This document shows positions 1 to 7,954 of a stretch of DNA of 64,000 bases, in pieces (the first letter of the stretch is position 1; each line of letters opens with the position of its first letter). Origin of the DNA: Hoylesella marshii DSM 16973 = JCM 13450 (lineage in GTDB: Bacteria > Bacteroidota > Bacteroidia > Bacteroidales > Bacteroidaceae). The notes beneath the pieces were generated by a model. The model searched no databases. It saw only the letters and a list, made by a program, of their open reading frames with translations, and was not told where the DNA came from. The position numbers were made by a program, and so were the translations under genes. The stretch covers positions 2,371,163-2,435,162 of the forward strand of contig NZ_GL397214.1 in assembly GCF_000146675.1 (NCBI RefSeq), given 5' to 3'.

Positions 1-657
1 TATGCTGTTGTCTGTGCTGCGATATTGTTGGTGCAGGGAACACGAAGAGTTCCGGTTCAATATGCAAAACGTCTTGTGGGTAATACCCAATATGGAGGTG
101 CTCGACAGTATATCCCGTTGAAACTATTTGCTGCTAATGTGATGCCAATTATCTTTGCACAAGCATTGATGTTCATTCCACTGACTGTTGTGAGATATTC
201 TTCTGGCAGTGCAGGAACTTTGCTTAGTTCATTGATGGACAATCGGAGTCTACTATATAATATAGTATATGTGATTCTGATTTTGGCTTTCACCTATTTC
301 TATACGGCAATAACCCTTAATCCGCATCAGATGGCAGAAGATATGAAGCGTAACAATGGCTTTATACCGGGTGTTAAGCCTGGGCATGATACCGCTGAAT
401 ATATAGATACCATTATGACTCGAATTACTTTGCCGGGAGCTCTGTTTATTGCATTTATTGCCATTATGCCCGCATTGGCAGGTCTGTTAAATGTACAACA
501 GGGATTTTCGCAGTTCTTCGGAGGGACATCTCTCTTGATTCTCGTTGGTGTTGTGATGGATACATTGCAACAAATTGAGTCTCATTTGATGATGCGGCAT
601 TATGACGGTCTGTTGAATGCTGGACGTACTCGCAACAGTAACATGTCTGCCTACTAA
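1..657 (+). CDS. secY: Protein translocase subunit SecY (3' part)
   Basis: C-terminal half of the SecY channel of the Sec translocase, which exports unfolded proteins across the inner membrane. The frame is open from base 1, so the 5' end lies outside the window. The fragment starts in a hydrophobic helix, followed by the conserved RRVPVQYAKR loop, and has several more membrane segments (for example around bases 250-310 and 420-500). It ends near MMRHYDGLLNAGRTR, typical of a Bacteroidota SecY cytosolic tail. The next gene, map, starts 15 bp downstream, the usual Bacteroidota order secY-map-infA. Family assignment is secure; the N-terminus cannot be assessed. Confidence 0.95.
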   Translation, partial: YAVVCAAILLVQGTRRVPVQYAKRLVGNTQYGGARQYIPLKLFAANVMPIIFAQALMFIPLTVVRYSSGSAGTLLSSLMDNRSLLYNIVYVILILAFTYFYTAITLNPHQMAEDMKRNNGFIPGVKPGHDTAEYIDTIMTRITLPGALFIAFIAIMPALAGLLNVQQGFSQFFGGTSLLILVGVVMDTLQQIESHLMMRHYDGLLNAGRTRNSNMSAY

Positions 658-671
658 AGTACTTCAGAAGA

Positions 672-1472
672 ATGAAAATATTTCTGAAGACGGACGATGA
701 GATAGAATTGATGCGACGTGCAAACCAACTTGTTGGACGTACGTTGGGTGAATTAGCAAAGCATATCAAGCCAGGTGTAACGACTCTCTACTTGGATAAA
801 ATAGCGGAAGAGTTTATTCGAGACAATGGAGCGATTCCAACGTTCAAGAATTTTCCTAATCCACTTGGAGAACCGTTTCCTGCAAGCATCTGTACCTCTG
901 TCAATGAAGTCGTTGTTCATGGAATACCGGATGAGAAAACGGTGTTGAAAGAGGGCGATATTATTTCGATTGATTGCGGAACGTTGCTCGACGGTTTTAA
1001 TGGAGATTCATGTTATACCTTTTGTGTGGGTGAGGTTTCTCCTGAAATCACACAATTGCTGAAGACCACAAAGGAGTCTCTCTATTTGGGTATTGAGGCT
1101 GCAACGGCAGGAAAGCATTTAGGCGATATAGGACAAGCGATTCAAGACCATTGTGAGACGCAAGGTTATGGTATCGTGCGTGAACTAACGGGTCATGGAA
1201 TAGGTCGTGAAATGCATGAGGCACCTCAAGTACCGAATTATGGGAAATGTGGCAACGGCGTATTGCTGAAAGCAGGAATGTGTATAGCTATTGAACCGAT
1301 GGTAACATTGGGTAGTCGCCATATTTGTATGATGCCTGATCGTTGGACAATCTGTACACAAGACAGAAAACCTGCTTGTCACTTCGAACACACCATTGCT
1401 ATAAGAAAGGGCAGACCTGAAATTTTATCGTCGTTTGAAGAAGTAGAACGTTTAGAAGGAATAATAGATTAA
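672..1472 (+). CDS. map: Type I methionine aminopeptidase
   Basis: Cytosolic metallo-enzyme that removes the initiator methionine from nascent proteins. The 266-residue length and sequence fit type Ia MAP: the metal-binding aspartates lie in the SIDCG and GDSCYTF segments, and the [10 protein letters not shown] stretch carries the catalytic histidine. EPMVTLG and FEHTIAI supply the metal-ligand glutamates. A stretch near residues 215-235 (about bases 1317-1380) replaces the usual short WxWxTxD loop with [14 protein letters not shown], a small family variation. It lies between secY and infA with gaps of 14 and 2 bp, so it is co-transcribed with the translation genes. Confidence 0.95.
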   Translation: MKIFLKTDDEIELMRRANQLVGRTLGELAKHIKPGVTTLYLDKIAEEFIRDNGAIPTFKNFPNPLGEPFPASICTSVNEVVVHGIPDEKTVLKEGDIISIDCGTLLDGFNGDSCYTFCVGEVSPEITQLLKTTKESLYLGIEAATAGKHLGDIGQAIQDHCETQGYGIVRELTGHGIGREMHEAPQVPNYGKCGNGVLLKAGMCIAIEPMVTLGSRHICMMPDRWTICTQDRKPACHFEHTIAIRKGRPEILSSFEEVERLEGIID

Positions 1473-1474
1473 AT

Positions 1475-1693
1475 ATGGCAAAACAGTCCGCAATAGAACA
1501 AGATGGAACAATTGTAGAGGCTCTTTCCAATGCAATGTTTCGGGTAGAATTGGAGAATGGTTGTCCCATTACAGCGCATATCTCAGGTAAGATGAGAATG
1601 CACTATATTAAAATCCTGCCGGGTGACAAAGTAAAGATAGAGATGAGTCCTTATGATTTGACAAAAGGAAGAATCGTATTTAGATACAAATAA
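1475..1693 (+). CDS. infA: Translation initiation factor IF-1
   Basis: 72-residue OB-fold protein that binds the 30S A site during initiation and works with IF-2 and IF-3. The whole chain matches the IF-1 pattern: [16 protein letters not shown] at the N-terminus, the FRVELENG strand, [27 protein letters not shown] and the ending KGRIVFRYK. The length is standard. It begins 2 bp after the map stop and is followed 10 bp later by rpmJ, so the three are translated from one message. Nothing unusual is seen. Confidence 0.97.
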   Translation: MAKQSAIEQDGTIVEALSNAMFRVELENGCPITAHISGKMRMHYIKILPGDKVKIEMSPYDLTKGRIVFRYK

Positions 1694-1703
1694 ATTAAAG
1701 TAT

Positions 1704-1820
1704 ATGAAGACAAGAGCATCGTTAAAGAAACGCACACCCGACTGTAAGATTGTTCGTCGTAAAGGTCGCTTGTTCGTTATCAACAAGAAGAACCCTAAGT
1801 ATAAGTTACGTCAGGGCTAA
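1704..1820 (+). CDS. rpmJ: 50S ribosomal protein L36
   Basis: 38-residue ribosomal protein of the large subunit, read directly from the sequence. It begins [20 protein letters not shown] and ends [10 protein letters not shown]. The usual zinc ribbon is reduced: only one cysteine (in PDCKIV) is present, so this is the zinc-independent (C-minus) form, which is common in Bacteroidota. It sits 10 bp after infA and is followed by a 75-bp gap before rpsM that contains a small GAGTAGG/CTCCTGCTC hairpin. Confidence 0.95.
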   Translation: MKTRASLKKRTPDCKIVRRKGRLFVINKKNPKYKLRQG

Positions 1821-1895
1821 TTCAATTTGTAATGAGTAGGTATTCTCCTGCTCCCTAACAAGAATAGTTTAACTTTATCAAATTAATTATTAACA

Positions 1896-2276
1896 ATGGC
1901 AATAAGAATTGTTGGAGTAGATTTGCCCCAGAATAAGCGTGGCGAAATCGCATTGACCTATGTCTATGGCATCGGTCGAAGTAGTTCAGCAAAGATATTG
2001 GATAAAGCCGGCGTAAGCCGCGACTTGAAGGTCAGCGAGTGGACTGACGACCAAGCAGCTAAAATCCGTGGAATTATCAGCGCTGAATTCAAAGTTGAAG
2101 GTGACCTTCGCACAGAGGTTCAAATGAATATCAAACGACTGATGGATATTGGTTGTTATCGTGGAGTTCGTCATCGTAACGGTCTTCCTGTACGCGGTCA
2201 AAGCACGAAGAACAATGCTCGTACCCGTAAGGGAAAGAAGAAGACTGTTGCTAATAAGAAGAAAGCTACTAAATAG
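1896..2276 (+). CDS. rpsM: 30S ribosomal protein S13
   Basis: 126-residue S13, located in the head of the small subunit where it contacts the P-site tRNA and S19. The chain shows the characteristic start [22 protein letters not shown], the helix-hairpin-helix [12 protein letters not shown], and the basic C-terminal tail [17 protein letters not shown]. The length is normal. It begins the rpsM-rpsK-rpsD-rpoA-rplQ part of the alpha operon. The ATG is preceded by an A/T-rich leader (AATTATTAACA) without a strong Shine-Dalgarno motif, which is usual in Bacteroidota. Confidence 0.97.
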   Translation: MAIRIVGVDLPQNKRGEIALTYVYGIGRSSSAKILDKAGVSRDLKVSEWTDDQAAKIRGIISAEFKVEGDLRTEVQMNIKRLMDIGCYRGVRHRNGLPVRGQSTKNNARTRKGKKKTVANKKKATK

Positions 2277-2366
2277 CATTTAACGGAGAGTTGAAAGTAA
2301 GGAGTGAACAGAGTCAGACTCTGATAACTTAAGACTTGAGACTTGAAACTTAAAACTTAAAAGATT

Positions 2367-2756
2367 ATGGCAAAGAAACAAGCAACATCAAAGAAAAGGA
2401 ATGTAAGAGTTGATGCTATTGGACAGCTTCATGTACATAGCTCTTTTAATAACATTATTGTATCTCTTGCAAATAATGAAGGGCAGATTATTTCATGGTC
2501 ATCTGCCGGTAAAATGGGATTCCGTGGTTCAAAGAAGAATACGCCGTATGCAGCCCAAATGGCAGCAGAAGATTGTGCGAAAGTAGCTTTCGACCTCGGT
2601 CTCCGCAAAGTGAAAGCGTATGTTAAAGGACCGGGTAACGGACGTGAATCAGCGATTCGTGCAGTGCACTCTTCGGGTATTGAAGTAACTGAGATTATTG
2701 ATGTTACACCGCTGCCCCACAATGGTTGTCGTCCTCCTAAGCGTCGTCGTGTATAA
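2367..2756 (+). CDS. rpsK: 30S ribosomal protein S11
   Basis: 129-residue S11 of the small-subunit platform. Conserved segments are visible: [49 protein letters not shown] and the C-terminal [17 protein letters not shown] ending (here [13 protein letters not shown]). It starts 90 bp after rpsM; the gap contains a run of short direct repeats of ACTTRARACTT type just before the ATG. It is followed after 35 bp by rpsD. There is no sign of disruption. Confidence 0.97.
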   Translation: MAKKQATSKKRNVRVDAIGQLHVHSSFNNIIVSLANNEGQIISWSSAGKMGFRGSKKNTPYAAQMAAEDCAKVAFDLGLRKVKAYVKGPGNGRESAIRAVHSSGIEVTEIIDVTPLPHNGCRPPKRRRV

Positions 2757-2791
2757 TTATCAACATCAATCAATAAGCACATTTAAATATT

Positions 2792-3397
2792 ATGGCAAGA
2801 TATATAGGTCCGAAATCTAAAATTGCACGTCGTTTTGGTGAACCCATCTTCGGTGCAGACAAAGTTTTGTCCAAGAGAAACTTCCCTCCTGGACAGCATG
2901 GCAACAATCGTCGCAGGAAGACTTCCGAGTACGGTGTCATGTTGGCAGAGAAGCAGAAAGCTAAGTACACGTATGGTGTGCTTGAGCGTCAGTTCCGTAA
3001 TATGTTTGAGAAAGCAGCCAAGGCCGATGGTATTACCGGTGAAGTATTGTTGCAGAATTTGGAAAGCCGTCTCGATAACGTCGTTTTCCGTATGGGCATT
3101 GCCCCCACACGTGCTGCGGCTCGTCAGCTCGTAGGACATAAGCACATTGTTGTCGACGGACAAGTGGTAAACATTCCTTCTTACGCTGTAAAGCCTGGGC
3201 AGGTCATCGGTGTTCGTGAGAAATCGAAATCTCTCGAAGTCATAGAAGAGGCTTTGGCCGGCTTTAACCATAGCAAGTACCCGTGGATAGAATGGGATAA
3301 CAACTCCAAGAGTGGCAAGTTCCTGCATAAGCCCGAACGCGCCGATATCCCTGAAAGCATTAAGGAACAGTTAATCGTTGAGTTGTACTCTAAATAA
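2792..3397 (+). CDS. rpsD: 30S ribosomal protein S4
   Basis: 201-residue S4, a primary 16S rRNA-binding protein needed for 30S assembly; in many bacteria it also represses its own operon translationally. It shows the N-terminal [17 protein letters not shown] segment, PGQHG, the [18 protein letters not shown] helices and the S4 RNA-binding domain [32 protein letters not shown]. The length is standard. rpoA starts 12 bp after the stop. No leader structure indicating autoregulation could be identified by eye. Confidence 0.97.
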   Translation: MARYIGPKSKIARRFGEPIFGADKVLSKRNFPPGQHGNNRRRKTSEYGVMLAEKQKAKYTYGVLERQFRNMFEKAAKADGITGEVLLQNLESRLDNVVFRMGIAPTRAAARQLVGHKHIVVDGQVVNIPSYAVKPGQVIGVREKSKSLEVIEEALAGFNHSKYPWIEWDNNSKSGKFLHKPERADIPESIKEQLIVELYSK

Positions 3398-3409
3398 ATC
3401 ATTGAATTA

Positions 3410-4402
3410 ATGGCGATATTAGCATTTCAAAAACCTGATAAAGTAGTAATGCTGGAGGCTAATGACAAGTTCGGCAAGTTCGAGTTTCGTCCTCTTGAGC
3501 CTGGTTTTGGGGTTACCATAGGTAATGCCCTGCGCCGCATTCTTCTTTCATCGCTGGAAGGTTATGCCATCAACACCATGCGTATCGGTAGTGTTGAGCA
3601 TGAATTTTCTTCCATTCCCGGTGTGAAGGAGGATGTTACCAACATAATCTTGAATTTGAAGCAAGTAAGATTCAAGCAAGTAGTAGAAGAATTCGAGAAT
3701 GAGAAAGTCAGCATTACCGTAGAGAATTCCACGGAATTTAAAGCCGGTGATATTGGCAAGTATTTGACTGGATTTGAAGTGTTAAACCCTGATTTGGTGA
3801 TTTGTCATTTAGATGCCAAAGCCTCCATGCAGATTGACCTCACTATTAACAAAGGCCGCGGTTATGTAACGGCCGATGAAAATCGTGAGTTCTGCACTGA
3901 TGTGAATGTCATTCCCATCGATTCTATCTACACCCCTATCCGTAACGTCAAATACACAGTAGAGCCATATCGTGTTGAACAGAAGACAGACTATGACAAA
4001 CTCGTGATAGAAGTCGATACGGACGGTTCCATTCAGCCGAAGGATGCGCTGAAAGAAGCAGCAAAGATTCTCATCTATCATTTCATGTTGTTCTCCGATG
4101 AAAAGATTGCACTCGAAAGTCCTGATGTCGAAGGCAATCAGGAGTTTGATGAAGAAGTCTTGCACATGCGTCAACTGTTGAAGACACGCCTTGTGGATAT
4201 GAACCTCAGTGTGCGCGCCCTCAACTGCCTGAAAGCCGCCGATGTCGAAACATTGGGCGACTTGGTGCAGTACAACAAGACCGACCTGCTCAAGTTCCGC
4301 AACTTCGGTAAGAAATCGCTTTCAGAGCTTGATGATTTGCTCGAGAGTCTGAATCTTACGTTTGGAACAGATATATCCAAATATAAATTAAACCAAGATT
4401 AA
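3410..4402 (+). CDS. rpoA: RNA polymerase alpha subunit
   Basis: 330-residue alpha subunit that dimerises to nucleate RNA polymerase assembly. The N-terminal domain contains [28 protein letters not shown], the classic dimerisation motif, and [14 protein letters not shown]. The C-terminal domain (about residues 250-325) has the helix-hairpin-helix motif [18 protein letters not shown] and [19 protein letters not shown], used for UP-element and activator contacts. It is placed between rpsD and rplQ as in most bacteria, with a 102-bp gap before rplQ. Confidence 0.98.
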   Translation: MAILAFQKPDKVVMLEANDKFGKFEFRPLEPGFGVTIGNALRRILLSSLEGYAINTMRIGSVEHEFSSIPGVKEDVTNIILNLKQVRFKQVVEEFENEKVSITVENSTEFKAGDIGKYLTGFEVLNPDLVICHLDAKASMQIDLTINKGRGYVTADENREFCTDVNVIPIDSIYTPIRNVKYTVEPYRVEQKTDYDKLVIEVDTDGSIQPKDALKEAAKILIYHFMLFSDEKIALESPDVEGNQEFDEEVLHMRQLLKTRLVDMNLSVRALNCLKAADVETLGDLVQYNKTDLLKFRNFGKKSLSELDDLLESLNLTFGTDISKYKLNQD

Positions 4403-4504
4403 ATGGAGTAGAGTAGGGCAGTAGGCAGGCAATCCTACCTTTCCATGAGGGTGGAGTGGGGCGATTCCTCCGCTGCTTTGACTACCTAAAATTGTAGACA
4501 AACA

Positions 4505-5023
4505 ATGAGACACAATAAGAAATTCAACCATCTGGGTCGTACTGCATCTCATCGTGATGCCATGCTCGCAAACATGGCTATCTCGCTGATTATGCACAAA
4601 AGAATCACTACGACCCTTGCCAAAGCCAAGGCTTTGAAGAAATATGTGGAACCGCTTATCACGCGTTCAAAGGATGATACCACAAATTCGCGCCGTGTAG
4701 TATTCCGCTATTTGCAAAACAAGTATGCTATCACCGAACTCTTTAAGGAGGTGGCAGCCAAGGTCGGTGACCGTCCGGGCGGATATACACGTATCATTAA
4801 GCTCGGTACACGCCAAGGAGATGCCGCTCAAATTGCGTTTATCGAGCTGGTAGACTTCGACGAGAATATGGCGAAGACTCCTAAAGCAGAGGCTAAGAAG
4901 ACACGCCGCAGTCGCCGCAGCAAGGCAACAGCTGAGCCAGCAGCCGTAGCAGAATCCAAAGCTGAGGCACCTGTCGAAGAAGCACCTGCAACAGAACGGG
5001 CCGAAGCACCTAAGGCAGAATAA
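4505..5023 (+). CDS. rplQ: 50S ribosomal protein L17 with acidic/alanine-rich tail
   Basis: 172-residue L17 of the large subunit. The core (about residues 1-118) is canonical: [29 protein letters not shown]-type helix (here [20 protein letters not shown]) and the [21 protein letters not shown] segment. After residue 120 it has an extension of about 50 residues that is first basic ([10 protein letters not shown]), then Ala/Glu/Pro-rich ([20 protein letters not shown]). Such extensions are common on Bacteroidota L17 and are probably disordered. It is the last gene before the operon terminator. Confidence 0.96.
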   Translation: MRHNKKFNHLGRTASHRDAMLANMAISLIMHKRITTTLAKAKALKKYVEPLITRSKDDTTNSRRVVFRYLQNKYAITELFKEVAAKVGDRPGGYTRIIKLGTRQGDAAQIAFIELVDFDENMAKTPKAEAKKTRRSRRSKATAEPAAVAESKAEAPVEEAPATERAEAPKAE

Positions 5024-5050
5024 ATCGCTGTAGAGAAAGCTCATTATTAT

Positions 5051-5087
5051 AAAATCCCTCAAGGACATTAGTTCTTGAGGGATTTTT
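5051..5087 (+). terminator. Rho-independent terminator of the ribosomal-protein operon
   Basis: Inverted repeat AAAATCCCTCAAG / CTTGAGGGATTTT with a 10-base loop, followed by a T-rich run (TTTTTTGT). It lies 27 bp after the rplQ stop, so it closes the secY-rplQ transcription unit. Confidence 0.9.
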
Positions 5088-5130
5088 TGTCCTTCCAACT
5101 CTCACGGAAGACCCTACTTTTCATATCTAC

Positions 5131-5209
5131 ACGAGTTCGGGATAAGAGAATTTCATCCAATAGCCTCTTTGGGACTTACAGTTTGGATAACCTTATCCCG
5201 AATTCGCGT
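5131..5209. repeat. MITE-like element, copy 1 (79 bp, terminal inverted repeats)
   Basis: The left end ACGAGTTCGGGATAAG is the near inverse complement of the right end CTTATCCCGAATTCGCGT. The interior contains the shared words CATCCAATAG and GGGACTTACAG. The same ends and interior recur at 40598-40700, 44828-44910 and 45251-45455, so this is a dispersed family and not a local hairpin. No coding sequence is present. It lies directly after the rplQ terminator. Confidence 0.8.
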
Positions 5210-5364
5210 AAGTGATGGAGGATTGAAGAGTACCCCACCTCCGTCGCCCTGTCGGGAACTATTGCGCTTCGCTGGATGGCAGCGGTTGAAAACAAAGGCT
5301 TGTAGGCTTCGCATCAATTGCATGGTGCCGGCAGAGGCTCAATCCGTTCCGTAGAGTGCGCGAC

Positions 5365-5487
5365 TTACTCTGCCCACAAGTCGTATCCCGTTCCGGTGGT
5401 CTGCTCGCCGTCTTCCCAATCGTCGTCATCGAAGTCGTCGGGCTTGGCCAGAACTTCGTCCTCGCCAACGGAGTGCGATGCGATACA
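5365..5487 (-). pseudogene. Possible 3' remnant of an acidic protein
   Basis: Read on the minus strand, about 35 codons ending at a TAA (5365-5367) encode a strongly acidic tail containing KPDDFDDDDWEDGEQ and ending GYDLWAE. The codon pattern looks protein-coding, but no start codon or upstream body is present: the frame runs into unrelated sequence near 5490. I do not recognise the family. Between this fragment and the repeat at 5131-5209 (5210-5364) I see nothing definable. It could also be chance composition. Confidence 0.3.
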
Positions 5488-5565
5488 TCCTTATTAATCA
5501 TGCATATGGAAATGAAATAAAATAAAATAAAATGGTCGTCCGCATCTACAAAAGATATGATTTGT

Positions 5566-5648
5566 GACGAGAAAGATTGCCGACCTTTCCACGGACGAAC
5601 TGTGTCTGTACCACGGACAAATGCCATCTGTATAGGGTACGGATGCCG
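5566..5648 (+). repeat. Dispersed 22-bp-unit element, copy A
   Basis: Shares with copies at 41095, 44641, 48401 and 52650 the order GAAAGRTTGCCGACCTTTC (an imperfect hairpin), then two tandem 22-bp units containing CRTATCTGTACCACG and GCCATCTGTA, then GGGTACGRATGCCGAC. This copy is the most diverged (ACGGACGAACTGTGTCTG). It ends 4 bp before the stop codon of the convergent glycosidase gene. Confidence 0.75.
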
Positions 5649-5651
5649 ACA

Positions 5652-7298
5652 TCAGCGTTTGAGTATCAACATGCCCAAGCGATGGGTAACGTGTTTCCGG
5701 TCGAGCGTGCGAACGGTGTACACGCCATTTTTAAGCATCGACACGTGGATGATGCCCGCTTGAATGGGGCGCGTGGCTACGATCGTTCCTGTCATACTTT
5801 CTATGACGACGTATTCGGCATCGACCAGCTTCACATCGTCGGGCAGACGGAGCGTCCGGCCATCGGTTGGCAAAAATGTCAACGTCGGCGAAAGTCGTTT
5901 CTCGCTCATCTGCAAGGGCTCGCTTTCGTTTCCGTATCTGTCCATGGCCGTCACTGCAAAATAACGGTTGGCTGCCGAGGGAATCTGCAAATACGGTGTC
6001 GTCAGCCGCGGGGCTATTAGGTTTCGCGCATCGACAACATCCACGGGGTAGACCGACGAGGCATACACATTATATAATAGATAGGGCGCGCCGCTGTGGT
6101 CGGTTGCCCCGCTCCATCGCAACGTGATGCTGCCTGCGGATTCCACCGTCTGAAACCGAGTGGGCGCAGCTGGTCTGCGGGCATAGAGCCATGGCATCGA
6201 CGGTACGAGAGCAGGATAGAGGTCGAAACGGTCGGCAGTGAAATCGTATATTCCTTTCACGTTGTCGGTGAGGAATTTCCCGCGGAAGAAAGCATGCCCC
6301 AGACCATTTTGCCGCAGCACAGCCATCTCGCGCGTGATGACATCCGGTGCCCAATTCTTTTCTTTCGGATGCAGGAAGTAAATACCCAAACCGGGGGCTA
6401 CTATCTTGCCTGCGGCCGACTCTGCCCAGTCAATAGCGAAAGGATAGAACTGCTCGTCCTTGAAATACATCATGGGGAAGACCTCGTCCATCCAGCCCTC
6501 ACGCATCCAGCCTTGCACGTCTTGGCAAACCGTGGTGTAGGCATTCCACCCGTGACTCCAAAAGCGGGTTAAGTCATCGCGCTTGCCAATAGGTGCACAG
6601 CTGAGCTTAACCCAAGGCTTCAATGCCTTCACACGCTCATGCACGGCGCGCACGATATGGGTGATATGCGCCCTCCCCTGCGCTTTGTTCACTTTCGCCG
6701 GCCATGTCTCCGGGTAGCGGATGTAGTCGAGATGAATGCCGTCTACATCATAATTCCTTGTCACTTCCGCGCAAAGGTCGGCAAGGTAGTCGGCGGTCTC
6801 GGGAAGTTCGGGGTTCATGAATCCCTCTGCGCCTGCTTTGCGAAGCATCTTGTGACGATGGCGACGCAGTTGCCGACACCCGTAAGCATCCCACTTTCCA
6901 ATGGGGATTGTCACTATCCACGCATGTAGTTCCATGCCGCGTTTGTGGCATTCATCAATAGCAAACTGCAGGGCATCATACCCCGGCGATTTGCCCGGGA
7001 GTCCCGATAGGCATCCATCCCACGGCTCTATCTGAGAGGGGTATATCACCGTTGCGCGGATGCGTGTCTGCAAAAGTACGGTGTTGATGTTGGCGCGTCG
7101 GTATCGGTCGAGCAACTGTCGCAGTTCCTGCTTCTGCCGCTCGGCCGAAGTGGAAGATTGGGCATAGGAATGCGGCCAATCCAAACCACCGATGGTTGTC
7201 AGCCATACGGCGCGAACCTCCCTTTTGGGATATGAAGATTGAGAGAAAAGACTGAGGAAAAAGAAAAGAGATGCGAGGGTTGCTGATAAACGCTTCAT
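5652..7298 (-). CDS. Secreted GHL10-type (DUF187) glycoside hydrolase-like protein
   Basis: 548 residues. An N-terminal signal peptide (MKRLSATLASLFFFLSLFSQSS) is followed by a GHL10/DUF187 TIM-barrel domain: EVRAVWLTTIGGLDWP, NINTVLLQTRIRA, the HAWIVTIPIG strand and DGIHLDYIRYPE, which carries the likely acidic catalytic region. Residues from about 390 to 475 resemble a fibronectin-III domain (PTRFQTVESAGSITLRWSG). The last 60 residues (VVIESMTGTIVATRP, LKNGVYTVRTLDRKHVTHRL) look like a type A sorting-domain-like tail. The family acts on cell-wall or surface glycans; the substrate is unknown. It is a single gene on the minus strand with a -7 box about 36 bp upstream. Confidence 0.88.
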   Translation of the reverse strand: MKRLSATLASLFFFLSLFSQSSYPKREVRAVWLTTIGGLDWPHSYAQSSTSAERQKQELRQLLDRYRRANINTVLLQTRIRATVIYPSQIEPWDGCLSGLPGKSPGYDALQFAIDECHKRGMELHAWIVTIPIGKWDAYGCRQLRRHRHKMLRKAGAEGFMNPELPETADYLADLCAEVTRNYDVDGIHLDYIRYPETWPAKVNKAQGRAHITHIVRAVHERVKALKPWVKLSCAPIGKRDDLTRFWSHGWNAYTTVCQDVQGWMREGWMDEVFPMMYFKDEQFYPFAIDWAESAAGKIVAPGLGIYFLHPKEKNWAPDVITREMAVLRQNGLGHAFFRGKFLTDNVKGIYDFTADRFDLYPALVPSMPWLYARRPAAPTRFQTVESAGSITLRWSGATDHSGAPYLLYNVYASSVYPVDVVDARNLIAPRLTTPYLQIPSAANRYFAVTAMDRYGNESEPLQMSEKRLSPTLTFLPTDGRTLRLPDDVKLVDAEYVVIESMTGTIVATRPIQAGIIHVSMLKNGVYTVRTLDRKHVTHRLGMLILKR

Positions 7299-7333
7299 GC
7301 TGGAAAAAGAGAACGAGATGTGATTATTGCATG

Positions 7334-7341
7334 CAAAGTTA
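7334..7341 (-). promoter_or_regulatory. -7 promoter box for the GHL10 gene
   Basis: Minus-strand TAACTTTG matches the Bacteroidota -7 consensus TAnnTTTG and lies 36 bp before the start of the glycosidase-like gene. No clear TTTG -33 element was found. Confidence 0.55.
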
Positions 7342-7373
7342 TGAATAAATTCCGGTATCTCAAATTAATTATG

Positions 7374-7381
7374 TACTTTTG
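7374..7381 (+). promoter_or_regulatory. -7 promoter box for the barrel protein/M23 genes
   Basis: TACTTTTG matches TAnnTTTG and lies 66 bp upstream of the 7447 start. It diverges from the minus-strand box at 7334, so this 148-bp gap appears to be a bidirectional promoter region. Confidence 0.55.
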
Positions 7382-7446
7382 TGCTGGCTTCAAAAACGTC
7401 TTAGACGCAAGAGCCATCCACATGAAAATTAATTTGAAAACGCATC

Positions 7447-7935
7447 ATGAACAGAAAAATCTTATTGCTCTCGGCCTTGTTAGCCCTTACGCTGACAGCC
7501 AACGCACAGTTTGAAGAAGGACGGAAGTATGCCGGAGCCTCGCTCTCGGGCTTTGACCTGAGTTATAACAGTTCGGAAAAGATGAATCTCGGCGTGGAAG
7601 CTCTGGCCGGCTATTTCTTCACAGACGACTGGATGGTGTTGGGTAAAGCCTCGATACAACATTCGGGTAACAAAGACGTGCCGACTTATTTAGCTGCCGG
7701 TATCGGTGCGCGCTATTATATCATACAAAACGGCCTCTATCTCGGTGCCAATTGTAAACTTGTGCATGCCCGGCATAACTACAACGACGTGATGCCCGGC
7801 GTAGAAGTCGGATATGCTTTCTATATCAGCAAAACGGTAACGATTGAGCCGGCTCTTTATTATGATATGTCGCTGAAAAGTCAGAAAGACTATTCCACCG
7901 TTGGCGTGCGAGTAGGCTTCGGCATTTATATCTGA
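7447..7935 (+). CDS. Small outer-membrane beta-barrel protein
   Basis: 162 residues with a clear signal peptide (MNRKILLLSALLALTLTANA, cleavage before QFEEG). The mature part alternates polar and hydrophobic residues in short strands with tight turns (YAGASLSGFDLSYNSS, GIGARYYIIQNGLYLGANCKL, GVRVGFGIYI) and ends in a strand, as expected for an 8-stranded OmpW/OmpX-like barrel. No enzymatic motif is visible. The M23 gene begins 19 bp downstream, suggesting co-transcription. Exact function is unknown. Confidence 0.8.
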   Translation: MNRKILLLSALLALTLTANAQFEEGRKYAGASLSGFDLSYNSSEKMNLGVEALAGYFFTDDWMVLGKASIQHSGNKDVPTYLAAGIGARYYIIQNGLYLGANCKLVHARHNYNDVMPGVEVGYAFYISKTVTIEPALYYDMSLKSQKDYSTVGVRVGFGIYI

Positions 7936-7954
7936 CCTATTAAAAGAGAACGCC

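Noticed and set aside
4403..4504. Possible RNA or leader between rpoA and rplQ
   Set aside because: Short, without a convincing structure; ordinary intergenic spacer.
5577..6020. Possible protein across dispersed copy A with short similarity to other copies
   Set aside because: The shared residues arise from conserved DNA of the repeat; frames are not kept beyond it and the rest is antisense to the glycosidase gene.
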